From JAJXWB01 sp037044955 (GTDB lineage: Bacteria; Pseudomonadota; Alphaproteobacteria; Rhizobiales; Beijerinckiaceae): 64,000 bases of DNA. Under the pieces are notes generated by a model. It made no database searches. It was not told the origin of the DNA and was given only the letters and a program-made list of their open reading frames with translations. Both the position numbers and the translations under genes were made by a program. Location: contig JBAOHX010000003.1 in assembly GCA_037044955.1 (NCBI GenBank), positions 62,001 through 126,000 on the forward strand, written 5' to 3'. Below, piece by piece: positions 24,657 to 34,124 of this stretch (position 1 is its first letter; the number at the start of each line of letters is the position of its first letter).

Positions 24657-25521
24657 GACGCGCTCCTTCGACGTTCTGCTCGCGCAATTCGATGCCTGCC
24701 GCCAGACCGGCGTGGCGCGCGGCGAAACCGAGAAATCGCAGACGGTCCGGCCCGGCGATGACGCCCGTCCAGACGCGCGGCGATCCCTCGACCAGCCCCC
24801 ATTCGCTCGCCGCGCGCGCGAAACTCTCTTCCCGCCGCGTCGTCTCGATGCGCGCGACGAAACTCGAGCCGAGCGCGCCCGCGTCGGCGACCGTGTCGTC
24901 GAGCACGATGCGCCCGGATTCCAGTTCGACGACGCGATCGACCAGCGGCGCGATCTCGTCGATGCGATGGCTCGATACGATCATCGCGGTCGAACGCTCG
25001 CGCTCGGCGAGCAGCCCGAAGAATGCGGCGCGCGCCGCCGGGTCGAGATTGGCGGCGGGTTCGTCCAGAATGAGCAGACGGGTCGGACGCCCGAGCGCGA
25101 GCGCGATCATCAACTTCTGCTTCATGCCGCCGGAAAGGCGCACGAAGGCGCGATTGCGGATCGGCGCGAGAGCGAGCCCGAGAACCTCGGCGACCCTTTC
25201 GATCGCCGCGACCGTCGTGCCCGAGACTTCCGCGACATAGCGCACGAAGGCGCCGACCGGCATTTCGAGGCGCGGCGCGATCTGCGGCACGAAGCCGATC
25301 GTGCGCAGCAGCCTTGCGCGGTCGCGACGCGGATCGAGGCCGTCGACGCCGATCCGGCCCGCATATGTGTATTCGCCGAGCAGGCAACGAAAGAGGCTGG
25401 TCTTGCCCGCGCCGTTCGAGCCGACGAGCGCGATGCGCTGACCCGACGGCGCGGCGAGCGTCAACCCGTCGAGGACCCTCGCGGCGCCGAAGTTCTTCGT
25501 CAGGCCCTCGATCTCGATCAT
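24637..25521 (-). CDS. nosF: Nitrous oxide reductase maturation ABC ATPase NosF
   Basis: The ATPase of the NosDFY maturation complex. The 294-residue protein has Walker A (GSNGAGKTSLFRCL, about residues 34-47), the Q-loop FVPQIAPRLE, the signature RLSGGMKQKLMIALALG, Walker B LLILDEPAANLDP and the switch histidine in VSSHRIDEI. The C-terminal 90 residues are a nucleotide-binding-domain extension seen in NosF-type ATPases. Its ATG overlaps the nosH stop (ATGA). Confidence 0.92.
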   Translation of the reverse strand: MIEIEGLTKNFGAARVLDGLTLAAPSGQRIALVGSNGAGKTSLFRCLLGEYTYAGRIGVDGLDPRRDRARLLRTIGFVPQIAPRLEMPVGAFVRYVAEVSGTTVAAIERVAEVLGLALAPIRNRAFVRLSGGMKQKLMIALALGRPTRLLILDEPAANLDPAARAAFFGLLAERERSTAMIVSSHRIDEIAPLVDRVVELESGRIVLDDTVADAGALGSSFVARIETTRREESFARAASEWGLVEGSPRVWTGVIAGPDRLRFLGFAARHAGLAAGIELREQNVEGARHDVARP

Positions 25522-26540
25522 TCCGGCGCTTCCTCCGGCTCTTCTTCCACCTGTTTGCGCGTCACGCCGAGAATATCGAATGTTAGCGCGCCGGTCGGGC
25601 AGACGTCGAGGCACATGGCGCAGCGCGTGCAATCGGCCCCGATCGGCGTCGTCACGTCGCGCGCGTAGCCGAGCTTGGTCATGTCGAGCACGTGCGGCAC
25701 GAGGCAGACCTGCCGGCACTTGCCCTCGTGCAGGCATTTGTTGGCGTCGTACATCACGCGCACCGGCGCCGAGACGCCGGCAAGGCCGTAGCCGAGGCCG
25801 ATCGGGCAGACGTAGCGGCACCAGAAGCGCCGCGACCAGAAGATTTCGACCAGCAGCAGCGCCGCGATCCAGACGAGGCTCAGCGACGTGCCATAGACGA
25901 GGGCGCGCGAAAGAATGCCGACCGGCGAAATCCATTCGAACAGCGGATAGCTCGTGACGAAGGCGAGGATCGCGAAGACGACGAACATGACGATGCGCAG
26001 GCGGCGGTCGAGTTCGTGATCCTTCACCCACCGCTTTTCGGCGAGCTTCAGGTGCAGCATCTCCGCGAGTTCGGACACGAAATGATAGGGACACGCCCAC
26101 GAGCAGAAATTGCGGCCGCCGATGATGGCGTAGAGCAAGAGGACAGTTGTGACGCCGATGACGAGGTTGAGGACCACGTGCTTGTGCGCCAGCATCAGTT
26201 GCAGCGCCGAATTCAGATCCGCGAAATGGAAACCGAATATGCGCGAGGCAGTCAGCGCCCCCTCGACGAGCTGCAGATCGAGCCAGTAGGAGAGAACGAA
26301 GAAGCCGTTGACGATGAACAAAGACGCCCAGCGCATCGCCCGCCATTTCGGGAAACCGGGCTTGGCCGAACGCTCTTCCGCGATTGCCGCCTTGCGCTTC
26401 TTGCGCTCCTCCGGCGTCTTCTTGAAGGCGAGAAGCTCGAGCGCGTCCGCGCTGATCTCCTCCGGCGCCGGCCGCTTCGGCGCGGCGCCGAACATCAGCG
26501 CGAGGTCGCGGACCTTACGTTGCAGGAGGCGCGCGATCAT
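25518..26540 (-). CDS. nosH: NapH-like iron-sulfur membrane protein NosH
   Basis: A 340-residue membrane protein related to the quinol dehydrogenase subunit NapH. It has four or more membrane spans, two CxxxCP-type motifs facing the cytoplasm (FCSWACPYHF and WCRYVCPIGL) and two C-terminal ferredoxin-type clusters (CLHEGKCRQVCLVPHV and CTRCAMCLDVCPTGALTF). Its ATG overlaps the nosG stop. With NosG it is predicted to take electrons from quinol and pass them to the periplasmic cytochromes and NosZ. The nosG/nosH pair is a marker of clade II nos clusters. The identification rests on the cluster context and the NapH-like architecture. Confidence 0.88.
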   Translation of the reverse strand: MIARLLQRKVRDLALMFGAAPKRPAPEEISADALELLAFKKTPEERKKRKAAIAEERSAKPGFPKWRAMRWASLFIVNGFFVLSYWLDLQLVEGALTASRIFGFHFADLNSALQLMLAHKHVVLNLVIGVTTVLLLYAIIGGRNFCSWACPYHFVSELAEMLHLKLAEKRWVKDHELDRRLRIVMFVVFAILAFVTSYPLFEWISPVGILSRALVYGTSLSLVWIAALLLVEIFWSRRFWCRYVCPIGLGYGLAGVSAPVRVMYDANKCLHEGKCRQVCLVPHVLDMTKLGYARDVTTPIGADCTRCAMCLDVCPTGALTFDILGVTRKQVEEEPEEAPE

Positions 26541-27319
26541 GCCCCGCGCCCCTTGATCTCGCGGCCCGTGGCGCGCACGTCGACGCGGATGGCGACAGGC
26601 TCGACCGGGCACATCATCTCGCAGACGCCGCAGCCGACGCAGGCGTCCTTGACCACCGGCGTGCGGCGCGCGTCCCGCCGGTCGTCCGACATGGGTTCGA
26701 GCGCGATCGCGTTCTCGATCGGGCAATGGCGCACGCAGAGATCGCAGAGCGACAGATCGTATTCGTGGTCGGCCACCGGCTGCGGCTTCCAGCGATCCTG
26801 CTCGGCATAGCGAAGTCGGCCCTTGAAACTCCCGCCCCGCGCGAGTCCTCTGAAGCCCTCGCCCTTGCGCGCAAGGCAGGCGTCGGGCGCGGCGAGTTTG
26901 GCGACGCCCATGCGGCTTTGCTCCTTCTTGTCGAGAAGGTGGCTGAGGGCGCCTGTGGGACAGGCGAGCACGCATTGCGTGGCGTCGCAGGAGAAGTCGC
27001 AGGCCTGCGCCCGCGCGACGATATAGGGAACGCCGTTGCCGAGAAGCTGGTCGATGTCGCCGAGCCTGATGGCGTCGACCGGGCACACCTGCACGCACTG
27101 GCCGCACTTGATGCAGGCGGCGAGGAAATCCTCCTCGTCCAGCGCGCCGGGCGGCCGCAGGCGCGGTTCCGCCTTGGCCATCTTGTGTCCGGCAAGGCCG
27201 AGCAGCGACGCGCAGGCGACGACGCCGCCGACGGCGACGGAGCGCAGCAATCGCCGACGCTCCTCGTCGACGCGGCGCGAACGCGGCGCGCCGCCGGCTT
27301 CAGGCGCGTTCTCGCTCAT
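26537..27319 (-). CDS. nosG: NapG-like ferredoxin NosG
   Basis: A 260-residue periplasmic polyferredoxin. The leader (RRLLRSVAVGGVVACASLLG) includes a pair of arginines before a hydrophobic stretch, consistent with Tat-type export of a NapG-like protein. Four ferredoxin-type cysteine clusters follow: CIKCGQCVQVCPVDAIRL, CDFSCDATQCVLACPTGA, CDLCVRHCPIENAI and CVGCGVCEMMCPVEP. Its ATG overlaps the nosD stop and its stop overlaps the nosH start, so nosD-G-H are translationally coupled. It pairs with NosH for electron transfer. Confidence 0.9.
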   Translation of the reverse strand: MSENAPEAGGAPRSRRVDEERRRLLRSVAVGGVVACASLLGLAGHKMAKAEPRLRPPGALDEEDFLAACIKCGQCVQVCPVDAIRLGDIDQLLGNGVPYIVARAQACDFSCDATQCVLACPTGALSHLLDKKEQSRMGVAKLAAPDACLARKGEGFRGLARGGSFKGRLRYAEQDRWKPQPVADHEYDLSLCDLCVRHCPIENAIALEPMSDDRRDARRTPVVKDACVGCGVCEMMCPVEPVAIRVDVRATGREIKGRGA

Positions 27320-28734
27320 TGCGGCAGTCCCTTCGTATCGACACGCGCGCCGGCTTGCGGAACGGGCGCGATGCGCGGCGCGGCGTCGCTCAGCAGGAGC
27401 CGCGGCTCGGTGAGCGCGCCCAGGCGCTCGACGAGATCGATCAATTCCAGCGAGGGCGCGGAGCGAAAGAATTGCGCGTCGGCCACGTCCATCCACAGCC
27501 TGTCCGCCCAGCTCCACACGCGATAGGGCGTGTCGCCCACGCCGTCGCGATCGCGATCGAATCCGTCGTATTCGCCCCAGTAATTGCCTTTCCAGCGATT
27601 GCGCTCGATCGAGCCGCCGCCGCCGAAAGTCGCGACCGTATGGTTGCCGATGAAGGAATTGGCGCCGAATTCGCTGCCTTCCCCGGTCGAATGGAAGGCG
27701 ACGGCGACGCCGTTGTAGGCCAGCCTGTTTTCCGAGAAGACGTTCGGGCCGTCGGGATCGTCAGGCGAGGCGTCGAGATACACGCCGCGCGCGCTCGCCG
27801 TGACATCGTTGTGCTCGACGCGCACGCGCGAGGATTCCTTGAAGCCGATGCCGATGCCGGACGGGCCCTGGCTGTTGCGCACGACATTGTCGGCGATCGT
27901 GTTGTCGTTGGCGTACATGAGGAACATGCCGACAGTGTTCGACTGGAAATGGTTGTTCGTCAGCCGGTTGTGATGCGAGTACATGAGATGCGCGCCGTAG
28001 CGGCTGTCGCGCACGCGATTGCCGGCTATGACGTTCTCCCTGGAGTACCAGACGACGGTGTCGCGCACGCGCTCGATATCGTTGTCCTCGATGCGATTGC
28101 CGTTGGAATACCAGATGCGGATGGAATCGCCGCGCAGCGCCTCCGGCAATGATTTCGAGGAAATCCTGTTGCGGCGGATGATGTTCATGTCCGCCTGCTT
28201 GAGATCGAACCCGAACAGGCAATTCTCGATCGTGTTGTCGCGATAGACGCCGCGCGCGGCGCGCAACCTGACCGCGGAATTGGTCAACTCGTGCCGTTCG
28301 CCGGAATTGCGCAGCGTGAGGCCGATCACCTGGGCGTCGTTGGCGGTCACGGTGAGGATCGAGCCGACGCCGCCGCCGTCGACGATCGCGCCGCGCGCGC
28401 CCTCGACGCGCATGGGCCGGTTGACGAGGCCGGGCGCTGCATAGACGCCGGGCTCGAGATGCAGCACGCCGCCGCTCGGCGTCGCGTCGATCAAGGGCTG
28501 CAGTGCGATCGCGCCCGAGGGAAATCTGCGGAGGCTCTCCATCTCTTCCTCCGAGCGCGGGTCGGGCGGCGGCGGATGATGATCGGCAAAGCCCGCATCG
28601 CGGGTGAGGTCATAGACGCCATAGGTCGAGGCCAGTCGGCCGAAGGCGAAAGCGACGAGCCCTGCCACCGCCGCGCCGGACAGGAGCAGAACGCCTGCTC
28701 TCGCCCAGTTCAGCAATCGGGCCCGCGCGCGCAT
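27316..28734 (-). CDS. nosD: Nitrous oxide reductase maturation protein NosD
   Basis: NosD is a periplasmic right-handed parallel beta-helix protein needed to build the CuZ centre. The 472-residue protein has an N-terminal signal anchor (AGVLLLSGAAVAGLVAFAFG) and a long series of NosD/CASH repeats, for example NIIRRNRISSKSLPEALRG, SNGNRIEDNDIERV, ENVIAGNRVRDSRYGAHLMY and NRLTNNHFQSNTVGMFLMYA. The characteristic NRWKGNYWGEYDGFDRDRDG follows near residue 405. The ATG at 28734 lies three bases after the nosB stop. The proline-rich segment HHPPPPDPRSEEE after the anchor is like that of clade II members. Confidence 0.93.
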   Translation of the reverse strand: MRARARLLNWARAGVLLLSGAAVAGLVAFAFGRLASTYGVYDLTRDAGFADHHPPPPDPRSEEEMESLRRFPSGAIALQPLIDATPSGGVLHLEPGVYAAPGLVNRPMRVEGARGAIVDGGGVGSILTVTANDAQVIGLTLRNSGERHELTNSAVRLRAARGVYRDNTIENCLFGFDLKQADMNIIRRNRISSKSLPEALRGDSIRIWYSNGNRIEDNDIERVRDTVVWYSRENVIAGNRVRDSRYGAHLMYSHHNRLTNNHFQSNTVGMFLMYANDNTIADNVVRNSQGPSGIGIGFKESSRVRVEHNDVTASARGVYLDASPDDPDGPNVFSENRLAYNGVAVAFHSTGEGSEFGANSFIGNHTVATFGGGGSIERNRWKGNYWGEYDGFDRDRDGVGDTPYRVWSWADRLWMDVADAQFFRSAPSLELIDLVERLGALTEPRLLLSDAAPRIAPVPQAGARVDTKGLPQ

Positions 28735-28737
28735 GTG

Positions 28738-29934
28738 TCAGTCTCTCCGCGCGTCCGGCGCGGCGCGGCGCGCGAGGATCGACACCGCCATGGCGGCGCC
28801 GACGACGCACATCAGCGCGAATCCGATGGAGGGATAGGAATGCGTCGTGAACTGCGCCACCTTGCCGTCGCCGAACACGGTCGGCATGAACGGCTTCAGC
28901 GTGAAGGCGCCCATGGCGTTGAGGCTGTGGCCGTACCACCAGAGCCAGCCGGCATATTCCGCGATGAAGGCGACGGGCAGAATGAGCGGGACGAGACCAA
29001 TGGCGTAGAACAATGGCGAGCGCGCGTTGCGCGCGAGCCAGAGAAACGCGAGCATGGCGACGAGCACGGCCGCATAGACGATGTAGAGCACGGTCCGCAT
29101 GATCGACACGAGCCGGCCGTTCTTGATCGGTTCGTTGAACCACCGCCCGAGGCTCTCCTCGTAATGCCACGCCATGACGTCGATGCCGCGACCCGTCCAT
29201 GCGGGCGCGGGATCGGTCAGGCTGGGAGGCGTCTTCTGGTCGTAGACGACCTTCAAGAGGTCGATCAACTGATCCTTCGTCGCGGCGGCGCCGAGCTTCG
29301 GCGGCGCCGCATCGCCGATATGGCTCTTGGCCAGCGATTCCTTGAGCTGGCGAACCACCGGATGCAGGTTCTCGTTCTTGCCCTCGTCGTCGCCGCGGCC
29401 GAGGCTGTCGACCAGACCGACGATCCACCCCTTGTCGAGCAGCCGCACGCCGTTCGGCGTGAACAGCGCAACCGACATCCATATCGCGATCGCGGCGAAA
29501 GCCGCCGTCATGAAGCCCAGTCGGAGACGCCGCCCCGGCAGCGCGAAGCCGACGATCAGCACGCCGAGAAACGCGAACAGGAAGGGCGACATCAGTTTCT
29601 CGACCGGGCCGCCGGACGCGATCGGATACATGCCGACGAAATGGTTGATCGTGTCCATTTCGTGCACGCAGTCGAGCGCTTCCTTTTCCACCACCTCCGT
29701 CGACTTGCGAATCTCGCAGCCGTTGGAGATGCGGTTGACGTGGAAGTTGATGCGCACGCCATCCGGGAAGGTCTGCGCGGGATAGTTCGGCGCGGTCAAC
29801 GCCACCCACCATGCCGGCTGGAAGAACGACGCGCCGAGCGCGATGGCCGCGACGACGGCGGCGATGCGAAACACGAGCGCCGCCTTCGACGGGCCGCGCA
29901 TCGCCGCAGTCTTGGGGCGCTGCGGTTTAGTCAT
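28738..29934 (-). CDS. nosB: Clade II nos cluster membrane protein NosB
   Basis: A 398-residue membrane protein of the family found between nosZ and nosD in clade II (atypical) nos clusters. It opens with a membrane span and FFQPAWWVALTAPNYPAQTF, then DGVRINFHVNRISNGCEI, DCVHEMDTINHFVGMYPIAS and later spans including LVPLILPVAFIAEYAGWLWW; the HSLNAMGAFTLKPFMPTVFG block is also typical. A GAGGAG lies ahead of the ATG at 29934. The function of NosB is not established; it is presumed to act in electron transfer or maturation. Its presence is strong evidence for clade II. Confidence 0.85.
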   Translation of the reverse strand: MTKPQRPKTAAMRGPSKAALVFRIAAVVAAIALGASFFQPAWWVALTAPNYPAQTFPDGVRINFHVNRISNGCEIRKSTEVVEKEALDCVHEMDTINHFVGMYPIASGGPVEKLMSPFLFAFLGVLIVGFALPGRRLRLGFMTAAFAAIAIWMSVALFTPNGVRLLDKGWIVGLVDSLGRGDDEGKNENLHPVVRQLKESLAKSHIGDAAPPKLGAAATKDQLIDLLKVVYDQKTPPSLTDPAPAWTGRGIDVMAWHYEESLGRWFNEPIKNGRLVSIMRTVLYIVYAAVLVAMLAFLWLARNARSPLFYAIGLVPLILPVAFIAEYAGWLWWYGHSLNAMGAFTLKPFMPTVFGDGKVAQFTTHSYPSIGFALMCVVGAAMAVSILARRAAPDARRD

Positions 29935-30032
29935 TGCAATGCTCCTCGTCGCGCTCGCGCGCCGTCGTTCCGCGCGGCCAGCGGCCGCGCATCGTCCTGA
30001 TCGTCATCGTCTGGCCAAGGCCGCTGGCGGCC

Positions 30033-30776
30033 TTACTTGAAGTCCGGATTTTTCCAGCCCTTCGGCGCGACGAGGTCGGCCGGCGGTTTCAGGCGCGACA
30101 CGTAGTCGAGCACCGCCAAAGTATCCCGATCCGAGAAATTCTTGATCTGCTCGACCATCTCGGGATTGGAATTGCGGCGCTTGCCTTCCTTGATCCAGCG
30201 ATACTGCCGCACGAGATACTCATAGTGCTGCGCCTGGATGCGCGGATAGTATTTTTCCGCGTCGCCTTCGCCGCCCTTGCCGTGGCAACGCACGCAATTG
30301 TCGGCATAGAGCTTGGCGCCGAGTTCGAGATCGTCGCCCTTGCCGACGCCGTTCTCCGGATTCATCTTCAGCACCGCCATGTATTCGGACACGTCGGCGA
30401 TCGCCTGCGTGCCGCCGATTTCCGAGGGCAGCGCGAAGGGATACATCGTCGGATTGTCGCGGTGCCCGTCGCGGATATCGGCGAGCTGCTTGATGATGAC
30501 CGTGCGATGCTGGCCGGCCAGTTGCGGGAAGGTGCCGTCCGGCAGGCCCCAGCCTTCGGGCTGGTGACAGGCCGAGCAGACTTCGTAGACGTCCTTGCCG
30601 TTTTCCTTGTTCGGCTTGAGGGTGAGCGCCTCTTCGCGCTCGCCGCCCTGGCTCATCCATTCCTTCTTCGTCTTGTTCTCTTCGAATTTCTTCTGGTCGA
30701 CGGCCGGGCCCGCGGCCAGCGCGACTCCCGCCGCCATCAGCAGCGCTGTCGCAGCCAAGGGAATATACCGTTTCAT
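30033..30776 (-). CDS. Dihaem cytochrome c of the nos operon (first after the nosZ-proximal one)
   Basis: A 247-residue periplasmic cytochrome with a Sec leader (MKRYIPLAATALLMAAGVALAA) and two haem-binding sites, CSACH (about residues 67-71) and CVRCH (about 161-165). Both halves fit the class I cytochrome c4-like pattern (GQHRTVIIKQLADIRDG and YLVRQYRWIKEGKRRN). It lies 56 bases after the preceding cytochrome gene and 98 bases before nosB. In clade II clusters two such cytochromes (C1 and C2) are thought to carry electrons from NosGH to NosZ. Confidence 0.88.
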   Translation of the reverse strand: MKRYIPLAATALLMAAGVALAAGPAVDQKKFEENKTKKEWMSQGGEREEALTLKPNKENGKDVYEVCSACHQPEGWGLPDGTFPQLAGQHRTVIIKQLADIRDGHRDNPTMYPFALPSEIGGTQAIADVSEYMAVLKMNPENGVGKGDDLELGAKLYADNCVRCHGKGGEGDAEKYYPRIQAQHYEYLVRQYRWIKEGKRRNSNPEMVEQIKNFSDRDTLAVLDYVSRLKPPADLVAPKGWKNPDFK

Positions 30777-30833
30777 ATCCGTTCTCCGTCTGTCATTCGT
30801 CGTTCGTAGCGCGCCGCGACGCGCCTCGCCTTA

Positions 30834-31478
30834 TCATTTGACCGGTCGCTCGATCTGCGAGAGATAATCCGCGATCGCCCCGATCTTCTGGTCGTCGAGT
30901 TTCTTCACGAACGGAATCATGCCGGCGATCTTTCCTCCCTTTCGCACGCCGTCACGGACCTCGGTCATCTGCAAAACGATGTAGTCCCGCTTCTGCGCGG
31001 CGAGCAGCGGGTTCGCCGGCAGCGGCTTGAGGCCGTCGGCGCCGTGGCACGTCGCGCAGCCGCCTTTCAGGTAGGCGTCCTTGCCCGCGGCGAGGCGGGC
31101 CGCGTCTGGCGCGGGCTCGAGCGCGCGCGGCTTCGGCGTCGGCTGGCTCGCCAGGAAATCGGCGATGGCCGCGCGCTCCTCGGCGTTCACCAGATGCATG
31201 ATGTCCTTCATGCCCTGCGTGCGCGGATAGCCGCGCGGGTCCGGTCCGCCGACGCGGGTTCCATCGGCGATCGTCTTCATCTGCTCCAGCATGTATTTCG
31301 CGTCCTGACCGGCCAGGTCAGGGTAGTTCTGGATCGCCTTGCCGCCGTCCTTGCCGTGGCAGGCGATGCAGCTCTTGGTGCGATAGAGCGACTTGCCGTC
31401 GGGCGCTTGCGCGAACGCGGCGCCGGTGAAGGCGAGCGCCGTGGCAAGACCGAGGACGGCGGTGCGCATCGTGATCAT
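30834..31478 (-). CDS. Dihaem cytochrome c of the nos operon (nosZ-proximal)
   Basis: A 214-residue periplasmic cytochrome c4-like protein with a Sec leader (RTAVLGLATALAFTGAAFA) and two haem sites, CIACHGKDGG and CATCHGADGL, about 90 residues apart. GKSLYRTKSC and DYIVLQMTEVRDGVRKG are the usual helices around each site. ATG at 31478 or 31469 are both possible. It directly follows nosZ (128 bases) and precedes a second dihaem cytochrome gene. Confidence 0.88.
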   Translation of the reverse strand: MITMRTAVLGLATALAFTGAAFAQAPDGKSLYRTKSCIACHGKDGGKAIQNYPDLAGQDAKYMLEQMKTIADGTRVGGPDPRGYPRTQGMKDIMHLVNAEERAAIADFLASQPTPKPRALEPAPDAARLAAGKDAYLKGGCATCHGADGLKPLPANPLLAAQKRDYIVLQMTEVRDGVRKGGKIAGMIPFVKKLDDQKIGAIADYLSQIERPVK

Positions 31479-31606
31479 GTCGAGTGATATCCTGTGTCCT
31501 TGCGCCGCCGCGCACATGGCTCGTCGGCGGGGCGGCCGGCGGGACGAATATTCTTCGTCCCGCCGCGAGGGACCGGCGCAAAGCGCGCCGGTCGCCGATG
31601 CATCGC

Positions 31607-33900
31607 TTACTTCGTCGCCGTCTTGGCGCCGTGCTCTTCGAGGTAGGTCTTCACGCGCAGGCCGATGTCGGCCGCCTTGACCTGGTACTGCCACCACTGG
31701 TTCGCCCAGAGGGTGCCCTGCTGCCAGTCTTCCTTCTTGGCGGCTTCTTCGGCCTTGGCGCGCGCGTCCTTCATGAAGTTGAGCTGGTCGGTGGCGTCGT
31801 CCACCAGCGCGACGACAGTCGGGAAGTCCTTGTAGTTGGTCGACAGGATGTACTTGACCACCGAGTTCGATGACGCCCTGCGTATCGAGGTTGGTCTTGT
31901 ACTGCTTGTCGTAGTCGGCCTTGCTGTAGACCGCGCCCTCGGTCTTCTTGACCGCCGCCTGCTCGACCAGGCCCTTCGGCTTGACCATCAGGTAGCCTTC
32001 CATCTCGAGATGCAGCGCCGAGCAGAACTCGGTGCAGTAGTACGAGAAGGCGCCGGGACGGTCGGCCTTGAAGGTCACGGACGCCGTCTTGCCGGGTTCG
32101 AGGCTGAGGTTGCCGCTATAGGTCGAGACCGCGAAACCATGCGTCTCGTCCTCGGCGCGCTCGGCGTTGGTCCAGTGGAAGGTGACGGTGTCGCCTTCGT
32201 TGACCTCGACGATCTCGGGCGTGAAGTGCGAGCGGATCGCGGTGCCGAACACCTCGACCTTGCCCGGTTCGCGCACGATCTTCTCCGAACCCGGACGCAC
32301 CGCGAAGGGGCTCGGCTGCTCGGTGCGGCTGTCGGTGCCGTATTTGTAGCGCACCATCGGCTGCAGCTTGCTCGCTGCGATCGAGGCCGCGTAGTGCGGC
32401 TCGCCCAGCGGCAGCGGCATGTCGTAGAGCAGTTCCATCTTGTCGCCGGAAATGTCGATGAGCTGATGGTTCTGCGGATGCAGCGGGCCGACCGGATTGA
32501 AGCGGTCGATCGCCAGCTTGTTGAGCGCGACGAGATACTTGCCGGCAGGCGCCGCGCTCTCGCCTTCCATCGCCATCAGATGGCCGATGTTGTAGTGCAC
32601 CGACAGCTTGTCGAGCACCTTGCCTTCGCAATAGTCGTACTTGGCGACCTGGCTGTCGACGTAGAGCGACGTGTAGGCGATGCACGGCTTGGAATCGAAC
32701 TGCGTGTGCAGCGGCCCGAGACCGAGCTGAACCTGCTTGTGCAGCGTCTCCTTCATGTCGAGCACGGGGATGCCGTAGGCGTCCTTCGACGCGAATTTCT
32801 TGGCGTCGATCGCAGCCTTGATCTTCTCCCACGAATAGATCGACACGTTGGTGTCGAGCTTGCCGCCGACGATGATGAACTTGCCGTCCGGCGTCACGTC
32901 GGCGCCGTGCGGCGACTTGGGTTCGGCGATGAGGAACAGGATGCCTTCCTCGATCGCCGTCTTCATCGGCAGCACGTCATGGCCGTTGATCTTCGTGGCC
33001 TTGCCCGCGGCCACCAGTTCGGCCGCCTTCTTCCAGTTGATGATGTGCAGGTAGTCCGCGTCATTGGCCGAGCAGCCTGCCTCGAAGGGCGGCTTGCCGG
33101 ATTCGATGCCGCCGACGTAGCGCTCGGCGCAGAACGAGTTGGTGAACGACCAGCCGTCCGACGGACCCTTGCCGGCGTCCGACAGATCCTGCGTATAGGG
33201 CGGCAGTTCGATCGAGAAGGACTTGGCCTCGTCGATCAGGCCCTTTGCACGGTCAAACTTCCAGTAGGTGACCGCGCCGCGGAACTTGTCGTTGAAGTCG
33301 GACAGCGACGCATAGCCGCGACCGAGCACGCCCGGATATTGCGCGGCCTCGATCACATATTCCGAGTTCGGCGTGACGAATGTGCCGCCGTGTTCGGACT
33401 GCATGATCGGATTGACGACGATCTGCCGCGTCTCGAAATCCTTGAGCGAGATGACCGCGACGCGCGGATTGGCCTTGTCGTTGATGAACAGGAATTCGCC
33501 GTCCGGCTTGCCCTGGGTCTCGGAGATCGCCGGATGGTGCGTGTCGCCCCAGTTCGGCTGGCGGCCGTCGATCTTGCCCTGGTCGAGAATCTTCTTCGAC
33601 TCTGTCGTCATAGCCGAAGCCCTGCCACGGCTCGGGCGTAAACACCGCGATGTATTTCAGAATGCGCATCGAGGGCACGCCGTAGACGATGACCTGGCCC
33701 GACTGGCCGCCCGAGGAAAAGGTGATGAATTCGTCGCGCCCGCCGGTCGGCGTATAGGTCTTCGCGGCGGCGAGAATGTCCTTGTCGGTGAGATTTCGCC
33801 GCTTCATCACGTCCTGCAGGTTCTCGGCCGATGACGCCGCGATACCCGCGAAGCCGGCCAATACGCCAGCCGCCACGGATGCTTTCAAAAGCGATCTCAT
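31607..33900 (-). CDS. nosZ: Nitrous oxide reductase, clade II (Sec-type); two one-base frame breaks
   Basis: NosZ reduces N2O to N2 in the periplasm. The joined protein (about 764 residues) has a Sec signal peptide (LLKASVAAGVLAGFAGIAAS) and no twin-arginine motif, a clade II feature. It then reads SGGQSGQVIVYGVPSMRILK and FTPEPWQGFGYD, CuZ-domain histidine regions (GDTHHPAIS, SPHGADVTPDG, GPLHTQFDSK, NIGHLMAMEGE, HPQNHQ, GEPHYA) and the C-terminal cupredoxin with the CuA ligands ETHGF and YYCTEFCSALHLEMEG. Frame breaks at about 33603 and 31862 each disappear if one base is removed, giving GYDDESKKILDQ and GVIELVVKYILSTNYKDFP. It heads the long nos operon. Confidence 0.93.
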
Positions 33901-33987
33901 TTCGCGCTCCTAATCTCGATCGACGCTTGATTCCTGTTCGACGTTCGAAGACTTCGGACTGCGTCGATGCGCCCCTCTATGAGCAGA

Positions 33988-33999
33988 CGTCAATTGACG
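33988..33999. promoter_or_regulatory. Perfect 12-base palindrome upstream of nosZ
   Basis: CGTCAATTGACG lies 88 bases before the nosZ start in the 224-base nosZ/modC gap. The position fits a regulator or promoter site, but it does not match the FNR consensus TTGAT-N4-ATCAA, so the protein is unknown. The rest of the gap, 33901-34124, holds no gene I can support. Confidence 0.35.
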
Positions 34000-34124
34000 C
34001 CTTGATGAATGTTATGCTCGCTCAATGTTGCCGATGGATGTCTTTGATTCTGAGCGCCTAACTTGGCTCCAGAATATTCGCGCGCAGAGGTCGCGGGGCA
34101 GGATGGCGGAGCGGTATTTCGCGT

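Noticed and set aside
31836..33641. A plus-strand open frame of about 600 codons opposite nosZ.
   Set aside because: It has no recognisable domain and mirrors nosZ codons; long antisense frames are expected in GC-rich genes. The nosZ strand carries the conserved copper ligands.
33901..34124. An FNR/NNR-type box in the nosZ promoter region.
   Set aside because: TTGAC and TTGAT half-sites occur but not in the inverted N4 arrangement; only direct or back-to-back copies are seen.
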